Assembly: GCA_949825065.1 (NCBI GenBank)
Contig: OX463863.1
Coordinates: 15,608,345 to 15,672,344, forward strand
Source: Odontocerum albicorne
Taxonomy: Eukaryota; Arthropoda; Insecta; Trichoptera; Odontoceridae
Direction: 5' to 3'
DNA length: 64,000 nt
In this document: piece by piece, positions 12,371-21,723 of the stretch
Numbering within the stretch: position 1 is the first letter of the stretch
Layout of the letters: every line of letters begins with the position of its first letter
Notes under the pieces: model-generated
Told to the model about the DNA's origin: nothing
The model's database searches: none
What the model saw: the letters and a program-made list of their open reading frames with translations, nothing else
Position numbers and translations under genes: made by a program

Positions 12371-13874
12371 ATGGATCGCCTATCGAGCTCTAAAAGACAA
12401 AGGATTGAGTATGATATGGATGATTCATTTAGAGGCATTAGTGATGAGGAATTCACCATCATCGAGGACGATGCTGAATTTGAGTCAGATATTGAAAATG
12501 ATGACAATATTCAAAATCAAACTGTTTCACAAACATTTAGAACACCGGACATAAGCTCTACGCAATGGTCGAATATAAAAAAACAACCAGCCTCTGCACA
12601 ATTTTCAAAAATACCCGGGCTGAAAATTGAGATGTCAAGTAAAGAACCAATAGATTATTTTGATTTGATTTTCATTGAAGATTTATACAACTTTGTGACA
12701 ACCCAAACCAATTTGTATGCAGTTAAAGTATTGTCGAAATCAGAAGGTGATACAAGCAGAATCATGCGATGGAAAAATGTCACTATAGTTGGGAAACTCT
12801 AGGATGAGTCCTGTGACAGCTCACAAATTGGCCCCAATACAGCCTTGTAACGATGTTCAGTAATTTTAATTATTTTATCAACTTTAATATAAGCCTCAAT
12901 TCTAATAAATAGCAAGTTATTTAGGTAAATACATTACATAAGGTTGTATTGGGTCATATTTGTGAGCTGTCACAGGACTCATCCTAGAATTTCCGAACTA
13001 TAAAGATGAAATGAGGATGTGGTTGGGTTTACTACTACACACCGGAACAATACGTTTGAACAGGTTGAGTGACTACTGGAAGACGGGCTATCTATTCAAT
13101 TTACCGGCATTTTCACAATTGATGTCAAGAGAAAGATTTTTACTCATATTACGGGCACTTCATTTCAACAATAATGAAGAAGATCTGTCGAGCTTGGCAA
13201 AAGTCAGGGCATTGATTGATTTTTTCAATGTAAGGATGGAGGTAATTTATGATCCACACAGACAACTATCGATAGATGAATCGTTGGTTCTTTGGAGAGG
13301 CCGATTAATTTTTCGCCAATACATAAAAGGCAAAAAGGCCAAGTATGGTATAAAACTTTACATGTTAGGGGAATCAAGTGGATTGGTCGTAAAAATAATT
13401 TTATATGGTGGATCATCAGATGAAGAGTTAGGTGGCAAAGCCCACACTAATAAAGTCGTTAAGATATTGCTGGAGGGGTAGACTGGAGTCGGATATTCAA
13501 TTTACATGGATAATTTCTATAATAGTGTTCCTCTTACAAAAAATTTGTTGAATCAAAATACATATGTCACAGCAACACTACGAGCCAATAGAAAAGAAAC
13601 CCCTATCGATATTATAGATAGAAAACTAAACAACGGAGAAAGCGTGAATCAGTACACAGAAAATGGTATATGTGTTACCAAATGGAAAGACCGCCGAGAA
13701 GTCTTTATGATTTCTTCTGAATTTGATGGGGATGGGGACAAAATAAAAATAACATTAAAATACAGCATGACCTTCCCATTGATATCGCTGTCTAGTGAGG
13801 ACGAGTCGACTTTCCGTGTCGAGTTATGGGTACCTACCAACACATGCGAGATAGATTTTTATTATCATAAATAG
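12371..13874 (+). pseudogene. piggyBac transposase, interrupted
   Basis: The start MDRLSSSKRQRIEYDMDDSF fits the acidic N-terminus of piggyBac-type transposases (DDE_Tnp_1_7). After the MITE (12786-13000) the frame resumes at about 13003 with DEMRMWLGLLLHTG. The first catalytic Asp lies in LSIDESLVLWRG (about 13265) and the second in IYMDNFYNS (about 13505). Breaks: the MITE, an in-frame TAG at 13479-13481 (LLEG*TGVG) and apparent loss of the third Asp region after KWKDRREVFMIS, where the sequence no longer resembles the family. Removing the MITE plus one TA restores the frame exactly. When intact the enzyme cuts and pastes at TTAA. A truncated relative is at 27787. Confidence 0.8.
12786..13000. 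mobile_element. 215-bp MITE with long terminal inverted repeats, TA target
   Basis: TIRs of roughly 60 bp begin TAGTT(C/G)GG(A/-)AA..CTCTAGGATGAGTC and continue GTGACAGCTCACAAAT. TA duplications lie at 12784-12785 and 13001-13002. A second full copy of exactly 215 bp lies at 54089-54303 and a truncated copy at 28204-28387. TA targeting suggests mobilisation by a Tc1/mariner-type transposase. No coding capacity. Confidence 0.85.
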
Positions 13875-14247
13875 GCCAAATTATTTATTAGTATAAAAAG
13901 GCCAAAACCCATACGATGGTTGTCGCCAAAGAAAGAATTGAATTATGAATACAAGAGAGCGAGAGAGGAATACTTGGATTCTCTCCGAAAGTAATTCGAA
14001 ATTTGAATCTGGGCAGGTCCGTGATACTGAACAAATTTTAAATACCAAGCTAACAATTTTTGAACCGGTGTAAAAGGAGACGATGTATAAATGATATATA
14101 TAAACAAATTTTACATTTATGAATATATATTTTAATAAATGTAGAATTTGTTTTACTTCCGTGAATATTTCACGGGTTGCAACTAGTTCAAATATATTGA
14201 GCACCGATCGGTTGTCATGCATTTTATATTAGCAGTGAAAGAGTTAA

Positions 14248-14800
14248 ACCTCCAAATTGTAATGTCTCAACTACTTAAAAATAATATGTTTTGAATATTT
14301 GTTTAAAATGGTTTTAAAGCTATAGATTGTTGGATTGATTTATATCCAGAACCCTTATTTACACCAGTTATATCCCAATCCAGTTAATAGCAGTAATACT
14401 CAAATTAGAATTTTAAGTGCGCATGAATATAAATGCAACTTGTCACAAGAATTATAAACATTTATATGAATCATATAAAAAAATATGTAGGAAAGCAGTA
14501 CGCACATGCTTACTAACCATCACACATAAAATACATACCTGAGATAGATCAAGGCTCAGGTAATCAAAAACCCTAATATACAAAAAGAAAAAGGTAATCG
14601 AAGAAAATAATAAAAATATGTATACAATCAATTCCCTCCAATACACGAAAAAAAAGCAAATAGAAACTTCAACACATTTATAGATATCTCGAAAAATTTG
14701 AGAGAAAATAAAAAAAAATCAATAAAAAGAAAGAGAAAAAAATCCAATGAGTCACGCCACGGCGTTGAATTTATTATGTCACAATCTTCTTTCTCTTTCA
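14248..14800. repeat. Non-coding segment repeated at 46.7-47.2 and 57.5-58.0 kb
   Basis: Shared landmarks: GTTTTAAAGCTATAGATT (14311, 46713), ATAAATGCAACTTGTCACAAG, and GAGTCACGCCACGGCGTTG (about 14747, 47144, 57907). No ORF of substance. The similarity stops at about 14800, where a minus-strand transposase begins, marking an insertion or rearrangement boundary. Confidence 0.6.
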
Positions 14801-16100
14801 AAACAGATCAGTCCAAAACATCGAGGCCATGTTCTTGAAGCAGTCTGTCGATTGCAAATTCATTAAAATAGTTTTATGACAAGTTATTAATTTGTACAAT
14901 TCGGGGTTCAGCATATGGTTGGAAAAAGGTATGTACCGGACGTATGCGTCACCATGAAAGGTAATTAACTTGCTTGTAATCTGTATAAATTCATGTGTGT
15001 ATATTTTGACGTTATTTGGTTTGTATGTAAAATTTACATTTGTTGGAGTCCGTGCTGTGTTGCGACCGTAACAGAAATGTGATTTATGCGCGGTCACCTC
15101 GAGACTAAATCGAAAGCCGGCCGGCCTCTGCATGCGCAAAACTTCCGAAAATGTTGACATTTCGCGAGTTGTGACAGCATGCAGCGGCGAAAACAGGCGC
15201 TTGCGATGAGCGATTGACCGCACATAAGAAGCGCAAAAGCCAAAATAAATCATTATCAGTTCACCCTACCTACTGTGTTTTACTTGAGACTATCTAGTAC
15301 CTGCCTAAGAGGAATTTCTACACCCTGCGACCTTTTCACCGATCTACGCCTTTGAACGTGAGCTGAATTCTCCGAGTATCGTGCAGCAGCCATCCACCTA
15401 CTGTTACAGTTCTTTGTACCAGTGGCGCACAAGATATATTTTTTCGAGTCAGCAATTGCATCATATCGGCTTTTTTAGTGCTTGAATTTGGCCCAGGATT
15501 AATTACTTTGGTGTGATATGATGCATTGTCGATAACTACAATGGACCGGGGATCTAAATTAGGTATTAATTTTTCCGTAAGCCAGTTTCTATAATTATCG
15601 AATTTCATATCGTTATGACAGTCCCCGGTCGTTTGGTGTGACTTATAAATGAGAAGACAATTTGGTAAAAATCTGTTTTCACCCCCTGCGTGGACAATAA
15701 TGAAGCGAGATCCTTTAGCTATGGGCTTCCGAAGTCCTTCCTTGGAATTATCGCTCCATCCTCTTGAAGATACGTGGCTTGTATGCATGTAAGTCTCGTC
15801 GGTGTAGACAATCGGCCTTCATTCTTCTCTGTATTTCTTTATTACTCTTAAATACGCAATTCTTTTAAACACAATGTCATTTTTTTCTTGAAGTATTTTT
15901 AAATTGACTGGTTTTTTGACATTTGAATCCCATAAATTTTACAGCCTTCCTCAGTTTTGTTTCGCCACCGGAAAAATTTATCGATTTCAGTAAAATTGGT
16001 ATTAATGTTGGGATTGTCGGCAGTACTTTTTTATTTATGTGAAAATCATAAATGCATCTCCTAATGACGCACTCGTTTGAATTATTACTAGAAATCATGG
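14801..16100 (-). pseudogene. Diverged Sailor-like transposase interrupted by a solo LTR
   Basis: Read leftward from about 16100: NECVIRRCIYDFHINKKVLP, then YTDETYMHTSHVSSRGWSDN (about 15790-15820), KFDNYRNWLTEKLIPNLDPR and SIVVIDNASYHTKV (about 15530). After LLTRKN the reading is cut by a 500-bp insertion (14932-15431) and resumes with PFSNHMLNPELYKLI. The C-terminal Glu block is missing (truncated near 14801) and frame breaks lie near 15820-15930. It is clearly more distant from the four plus-strand copies than they are from each other, so it belongs to an older or different subfamily. Confidence 0.75.
14932..15431 (+). mobile_element. Solo LTR, 500 bp
   Basis: Starts TGTACCGGACGTATGCG and ends GTGGCGCACA, i.e. 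TG...CA. It is flanked by a 5-bp near-duplication, AGGTA (14927-14931) and AGATA (15432-15436). Removing the LTR and one repeat rejoins the transposase codons RKN-I-PFSN in frame. The start, a GTGTTTTACTT block and the 3' end (CAGCAGCCATCC, TTTGTACC) resemble the LTR at 60502. No internal region remains. Probably an LTR retrotransposon of the Ty3/gypsy type; the class is inferred. Confidence 0.8.
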
Positions 16101-16484
16101 TGAACCTAATGTTTTGACACGATGACACACTAATACTAGAAACTGACCAATCAGCACACAAGAGTTGACTAACACAAGCACACACTCTGTGTGAATCAAA
16201 CCCCTCACACTTCATCACTTCAGACAGCCCAAAACGTTCATCCCATAATATACCGCACATAATCATAAAAAAACAACATAAAATACCACACTCAAGAGCT
16301 ACGAGGGTTGCTACTAGTGTTGAGACAGAGAGGTAAAAACAAATATTTATCATCGAAAATGGCTTTATTGTTTTTCAAAATACTCTTCACGGAGAAAAAT
16401 ACACTTTTGCATGCATTTGAACCAATTTTCGAAGCACTTTGTCCACTCCAAAGGAGATAACTTCAAAACATGCGTTTTGAACGC

Positions 16485-17623
16485 TTTTTGTCGAAAAGCG
16501 TTTTGTCGAAAAACACCGTGATGCCAAGAAAGATCTTCATATGGTCTTCATCAATCTTGAAAAGGCATTTGACAGGGTCCCTAGAAGCCTAATTTGGGCA
16601 GCACTTAGAGCCCACAGTGTACCAGAGAAGTATGTACTTGACATCCAGGACATGTACGATAACGTGACAACGCAAGTGAGGTGCACTTCGGGAACTTCAC
16701 CAGAATTTCCTGTAAAGGTGGGGGTACATCAAGGATCGGTACTCAGTCCGCTACTGTTCATCTTAGTCATGGACTATTTAACTAACCAGGAAATGAACAG
16801 TCTCCTAAGGATCCTATTGTTTGCAGACGATATCGTATTAATAAGTGAAAAACACGAAGACCTGCAAAATAGTCTGGATAGATGGAGAATAATCTTGGAG
16901 GACAATGGATTGAGACTGAGCAGAAAGAAAACAGAGTATCTGTACCTACCATTCGAGAACACAAATGCTGTCACTCCCGTAATGCAAATGGATGGAGAAA
17001 CATTACCAAATTGTGACTCCTTTAAGTATCTCGGGTCACTCATCCATAGCGATGGAGGATGTGCAGCAGATGTAACACATAGAATTAGTGTGGGATGGAT
17101 GAAGTTTAGATCAATGACAGGAGTTCTATGTGATCCGAAAATGCCAGTAAAGTTAAAAGGAAAAGTATACCAAACAATTGTCAGACCCGCACTCTTCTAT
17201 GGCTCCGAATGCTGGACGATGTATACCTCTTACTCTAGGCAACTAGAAACTGCTGAAATGCGCATGCTAAGATGGTCAGCAGGTGTGTCCCTAAGAGACA
17301 AAATAAGAAGCTCACGCATTCGTGGAAGCCTGGGTGTTACAGACATCAACAGCAAGATGGAAGAGAGGCGATTGAGATGGTATGGGCACGTTGGACGCAG
17401 AGCACCCGATCACATTGTGAACCAGGCAATCTCCATGGATCTTCCTCGAATAACAACCAGAGGAAGACCAAGGAATTCATGGGTGGTGCAAAGAGATAAC
17501 CTGATGCAGAGGTACGGCCTGGGGGACGTAGTCCGGGACAGAAGAGCATACAACCTGAGGACGAGGAGAGCTGACCCCAACAGTCTTCGCAGACAATGAG
17601 TTGGGATGGAGCCAGGGAGAGAG
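16485..17623 (+). mobile_element. RTE-type non-LTR retrotransposon, 5' truncated
   Basis: A 15-bp direct repeat, ATGCGTTTTGAACGC, at 16470-16484 and 17624-17638 brackets the insert. It carries only the C-terminal half of an RT and no poly-A; RTE-type elements often end in short repeats instead. The target is the mariner coding region, and the intact target is seen in the other mariner at about 33180. Confidence 0.8.
16541..17599 (+). CDS. RTE-like reverse transcriptase fragment (352-codon ORF)
   Basis: Uninterrupted ORF with RT motifs: FINLEKAFDRVPRSLIW (motif A), VGVHQGSVLSPLLFILVMD (motif B), LLFADDIVLISE (catalytic FADD, about 16820), GLRLSRKKTEYLYLP and YLGSLI. The C-terminal part includes RRLRWYGHVGRRAPD and RGRPRNSW. 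The endonuclease and RT fingers are missing (5' truncation), so it is a dead fragment although the remaining frame is clean, which indicates a young insertion. The residue pattern fits the RTE clade. Start: first in-frame Met. Confidence 0.8.
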   Translation: MVFINLEKAFDRVPRSLIWAALRAHSVPEKYVLDIQDMYDNVTTQVRCTSGTSPEFPVKVGVHQGSVLSPLLFILVMDYLTNQEMNSLLRILLFADDIVLISEKHEDLQNSLDRWRIILEDNGLRLSRKKTEYLYLPFENTNAVTPVMQMDGETLPNCDSFKYLGSLIHSDGGCAADVTHRISVGWMKFRSMTGVLCDPKMPVKLKGKVYQTIVRPALFYGSECWTMYTSYSRQLETAEMRMLRWSAGVSLRDKIRSSRIRGSLGVTDINSKMEERRLRWYGHVGRRAPDHIVNQAISMDLPRITTRGRPRNSWVVQRDNLMQRYGLGDVVRDRRAYNLRTRRADPNSLRRQ

Positions 17624-17849
17624 ATGCGTTTTGAACGCATCAACCGCTTCTTCAGGCGTCGAAAAACGTTGACCTCGCAATTTATTTTGGATGTTCGGGA
17701 ATGAAAAGAAGTCATTGGGTGCCAAATCAGGGCTGTACGGCAGATGACCCATCAATTCGATGTTATGAGTGCTCAAAAAGTCACTTGTTTGAGCCGAAGT
17801 CACTGTAAACAACACAAATAGTACTTGTATGACAAAACTTTCTGAGCTA

Positions 17850-18640
17850 TAAACCTTTGCTACAAGTCATTCCTCTTGCAAGTCCTAGTACTCGAACTCC
17901 TGTCGCAACAACAACCACGCTCCGATCAACAGCCTAAATTGTTTTCCTCCTTTTGCCTTTATTGAATTCGGCATCCCATTGTATGTCAAGGGACCTAAAT
18001 AGGCACTTTGCCTTTGGGAAAGACGTTTTAACTCGAGGGATGGTGAACATTTGATCAGTTGCCATGCGTGTCATGTGTCTCTGCTGAGTCTGCATCTTCC
18101 CTTAATCTCGATGATAGTGCCATAGAATGGATTTGAAACGTAATGTTCAAGACCCGATACTCCCTGAAAAGCTCCGCTGTGGGATACCAGGCATGAAGTT
18201 TATTAATTACTTTTTATAATCATTTTTTGGGAAACCTCAAACTGATATAATAAAAACAAATAAATACATAATAAAAACAAATCTAACAATACAAATACTA
18301 AAGAAAAATATAATAAACACTACAAACACTAAATAAATTAAAATTTATATAAATATAGCTAAATCATTTATACAGTTTTAATATAAATATCTCATGTAGC
18401 TAGCGAAATAAAAATATGTAAATACACGAAAATAAAAACTTTACGAGGCACAAATACGACAGAGTCTACGCATGAACTGATTATAAAATGATTTTTGAGG
18501 GTTGTTTGTACCTGTGGCGGACGAAATACAAATTATGACATTTAATGACCGCTATTGTTTGCCGCTGTGTATGGGATACAGGTTAGCGGTACTTGGCAGA
18601 TAATTGACGCACCCATTGCGTACGTGCATAGGCTCAGGGT
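17850..18640. repeat. Non-coding flank repeated at 48.08-48.37 kb; otherwise featureless
   Basis: 17850-18140 (ACCTTTGCTACAAGTCATTCC...) matches 48081-48370. With 16140-16300 it forms one repeat that matches 47940-48370 without the mariner. 18180-18640 is AT-rich and I see nothing codable in it. Confidence 0.55.
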
Positions 18641-18875
18641 GACTAAGTGAGTGAGCCATTGGACACCAGCAAACTTACCGGCTACACCGCTGTACTAGTT
18701 CCGATGACACGCCAAAGTGAAATGATAAGAGCGCAACAGTATGCAAATCCAGCGTTCTGCCATGCTGCAAAAGGCCCCACACCAAGCACCGCTTGCGATT
18801 CAATCTCTTCTACCATCTCAAAATGTCACAGCTTGAACTTTGAGTTTCAAGTTCATACACGAAGAACCAATTTTA

Positions 18876-19061
18876 TTACCTGTGATTATCCTCAAAATGA
18901 CAAGTTAGTTCATCATTGGCCTGTTGACGAAGATCTTGGCAGATGTTGACGCGATGTTCCTTCTGGTCAACCGTCAGAAACCGGGAAACAAATTTGGCCA
19001 CAATACGAAGCACGTTCAAATTGTAAGTTAAAATTGATTGAATTACGAAACGATATAACAA
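18876..19061 (-). pseudogene. mariner/SETMAR-like transposase fragment
   Basis: The minus strand reads NLNVLRIVAKFVSRFLTVDQ then KEHRVNICQDLRQQANDE, the second helix-turn-helix to linker segment of mariner-type (SETMAR-like) transposases, where AKFVP-LLT-DQK-RV is typical. Only this piece is left; no catalytic Asp block is visible. The overlapping plus-strand ORF at 18647-18949 has no recognisable similarity and is probably spurious. Confidence 0.55.
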
Positions 19062-19189
19062 CTATGTCACAAAATTCTCTGATTGTTAATTGTCGATTTG
19101 CATGAATAATTCTCTACAGGGACGCTATACAGGGACGTCCGAACCAAGTGACGTTCGAACAATTTTTAAAATGTGAATATAACTCATAG

Positions 19190-19880
19190 AGAGTTCAATA
19201 CATTTTTATTTTATTTTATTTTATTATTACACATGACAAGAAATATACACAATTTGAGAAAAAACAACAGGTAATTTGATTTGGACATATAATTTTAATG
19301 GATCTGGGTTTGTTGCCTTTCATTTGTCGTATCCCCAGTAAACTAGGCTTTTGCCTGTATCTCACTGAGGATATTTAGCATGAAAAAATAAATCGATACT
19401 TCTTATTGAACATTATATACATTATATTGTATATTAAACTTTGTTGTATTTGTAAAAAATGTTTATATTACACTTTGTTTTACAATATTTGTTAATGAAT
19501 TGTTTAACTTTATTTAACACAAAATGTAGTACAAAACATATATATCGCCCATGACAAAGCAATACCTCGTAAGCCACTTAAAACACGTCATAAAATCTAT
19601 GTTTTTTAATTATATTTGGTATAATTAGGTTTAATGTACATTCATATAAAAACTTTTAATATTAGTTATCTACTTTAAAAAAAATCCTTTACTTATGTGG
19701 GATACGAGGTATTGCTTCCACTAAAGTAACAATATTGTGGCTTACAAGTAATTACTTCTAACAAATGCACTAATAAAAATGTCTACTGTTACAATAAAAA
19801 CACACTTTATACATTATAATTTATTTAAAAATCACTACATAAAACAGGAATACGCCAAAATAATTTTAAATTAACTTTTA
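19190..19880. repeat. AT-rich spacer with a TTTTA microsatellite and a short dispersed repeat
   Basis: TTTTA repeats lie at about 19205-19230. The stretch 19280-19410 (AATGGATCTGGGTTTGTT, CCCAGTAAACTAGGCTTTTG, AAATCGATACTTCTT) recurs at 47770-47900. No gene seen. Confidence 0.5.
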
Positions 19881-20335
19881 GGGAGAATGTCTTATCACAT
19901 TGTCCGCAGCTTCTCTCCCCTATAAATCGTTTCATGAGATTTTAAATAAACTTTTCGTGAGAATATCTTATCACATTGTCCACAGCTCTAAGGCTTCTCT
20001 CCACTATGAATCCTTTTATGAGATTTTAAATCACCTTTTCGTAAGAATTTCTTATCACATCGTCCACTGATGTAAAACTTCTCTCCACTATGAATCCTTT
20101 CATGAGATTTTGATTGATAATTTCGTGAGAATGTCTTATCACATTGTCCACAGCTGTAAGGCTTCTCTCCACTATGAATCCTTTCATGAGATTTTAAATG
20201 AATTTTTTTGGAGAATGTCTTATCACATTGTCCACAGCTGTAAGACTTCTCTCCACTACTAATCCTATCATGAGATTTTAAATCACCTTTTCGTAAGAAT
20301 GTCTTATCAGATTGCCCACAGCTGTAAGGCTTTTC
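19880..20335 (-). pseudogene. Relic zinc fingers left of the copy B stop codon
   Basis: Finger units of 84 nt continue beyond the TGA of copy B for about five units, with decay: GQSDKTF (Cys lost), KFYISGRCDKKF (Cys lost), a TAG after EKP near 19990, and a deletion in the last unit (CCGCAGCTTCTCTCC near 19905). They show that the array was once longer. Confidence 0.7.
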
Positions 20336-21723
20336 TCAACTATGAATCCTTTCATGAGATTTTAAATTACCTTTTCGTAAAAATGTCTTATTACATTGTC
20401 TACAGATGTAAGGCTTCTCTCCACTATGAATCCTTTCATGAGATTTTAAATGATCTTTTCGTGAGAATGTCTTATCACACTGTCCACAGCTGTAAGACTT
20501 CTCTCCAGTATGAATCATTTCATGAAATTTTAAACTATTTCTATGCGAGAATGTCTTATCACATTGTCCACAGCTGTAAGGCTTATCTCCACTATGAATC
20601 CTTTCATGAGATTTTAATGCATATTTTCTAAAGAATATCTTAGCACATTGTCCACAGCTGAAAGGCTTCTCTCCATTATGAATCCTTTCATGAGAATTTA
20701 AACTACTTTTGTCTGAGAATGTCTTATCACATTGTCCGCAGCTGTAAGGCTTCTCTCCACTATGAATCCTTTCATGAGATTTTAAATAATCTTTTCGTGA
20801 GAATGTTTTATCACATTGTCCACAGCTGTAAGACTTCTCTCCAGTATGAATCCTTTCATGAAATTTTAAACTATTTTTTCGTGAAAATGTCTTATCACAT
20901 TGTCTACAGATGTAAGGCTTCTCTCCACTATGAATCCTTTCATGAGATTTAAATTGATCTTTTCGTGAGAATGTCTTATCACACTGTCCACAGCTGTAAG
21001 GCTTCTCTCCAGTATGAATCATTTCATGAAATTTTAAACTATTTCTATGGGAGAATGTCTCATCACATTGTCCACAGCTGAAAGGCTTCTCTCCACTATG
21101 AATCCTTTCATGAGAATTTAAACTACCTTTGTCTGAGAATGTCTTATCACATTGTCCGCAGCTGTAAGGCTTCACTCCACTATGAATCCTTTCATGAGAC
21201 TTTAAATGATCTTTTCTTAAGAATATCTTATCACATTGTCCACAGCTGTAAGGCTTCTCTCCACTATGAATCCTTTCATGAGATTTTAAATAACTTTTTC
21301 GTAAAAATGTCTTATCACATTGTCCACAGATGTAAGGCTTCTCTCCACTATGAATCCTTTCGTGAGATTTTATTTGATCTTTTCGTGAGAATGCCTTATC
21401 ACATTGTCCACAGCTGTGAGGCTTCTCTCCATTAAAAATGCTATTATGAGATTTTAAATTAATTTTTTGAGAGAATGTTTTATCACATGGTTTACAGTTG
21501 TAAGACTTCTTTCCACAATAAATCCTTTCATGAGATTTTAAATCACCTTTTCGTAAGAATGTTTTATCACATTCTCCACAGCTGTAAGGCTTCTCTCCAC
21601 TACGAAACCTTTCATGATCGCTTAATTTATCTCTTCGTGAGAATGTCTGTGAACGATTTCCACAACCACAGGATTTCTGTTTAGATGGATTATTTTTATA
21701 AATGTTGCTCATATCACCTGAAT
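20336..21723 (-). CDS. C2H2 zinc-finger array exon (exon 3, copy B)
   Basis: Opens after the acceptor at 21724-21725 with DSGDMSNIYKNNPSKQKS and runs to TGA at 20336-20338. It holds sixteen finger units of 28 residues. The first three are degenerate (CGCGNR start; HERIY and HNSIF in place of H-x3-H) and about thirteen are canonical C-x2-C-x12-H-x3-H. Recognition helices include RKDH, DKGS, HRNS and RKYA at -1 to 3. The order of finger types 7-11 is largely repeated in 12-16, showing a higher-order unit of about five fingers. The TGA replaces a Gly codon of the S-GEKP linker, so the stop is a secondary truncation. Confidence 0.85.

Larger units (their letters stand above)
11839..14243 (+). mobile_element. 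piggyBac-family element with TTAA target duplication
   Basis: TTAA flanks both ends (11835-11838 and 14244-14247). Just inside, the ends read CTCATCCAATACTGAG and, reversed, CTCTTTCACTGCTAAT. The flanks match a paralogous empty site at 56521-56580, where the same sequence continues across a single TTAA (56563-56566). The element carries a broken transposase and an internal 215-bp MITE. Confidence 0.85.
16302..17847 (-). mobile_element. mariner element (internal deletion) with a nested RTE LINE
   Basis: Left end TA|CGAGGGTTGCTAC (TA at 16300-16301), right end near CTGAGC|TA (17848-17849). Minus-strand coding remnants are SAQTSDFLSTHNIELMGHLP then YSPDLAPNDFFSFP (17700-17800, third catalytic block of DD34D mariners) and RGQRFSTPEEAVDAFKTH, and, beyond the nested LINE, ENWFKCMQKCI at about 16400. 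The N-terminal half is deleted relative to the copy at 33015. Flanking sequence matches an empty site near 48077. Confidence 0.75.

Noticed and set aside
17272..17815. ORFs overlapping the RTE reverse transcriptase in other frames (17272-17499, 17346-17549, 17410-17715)
   Set aside because: Shadows; only the stretch right of about 17639 on the minus strand is real mariner sequence.
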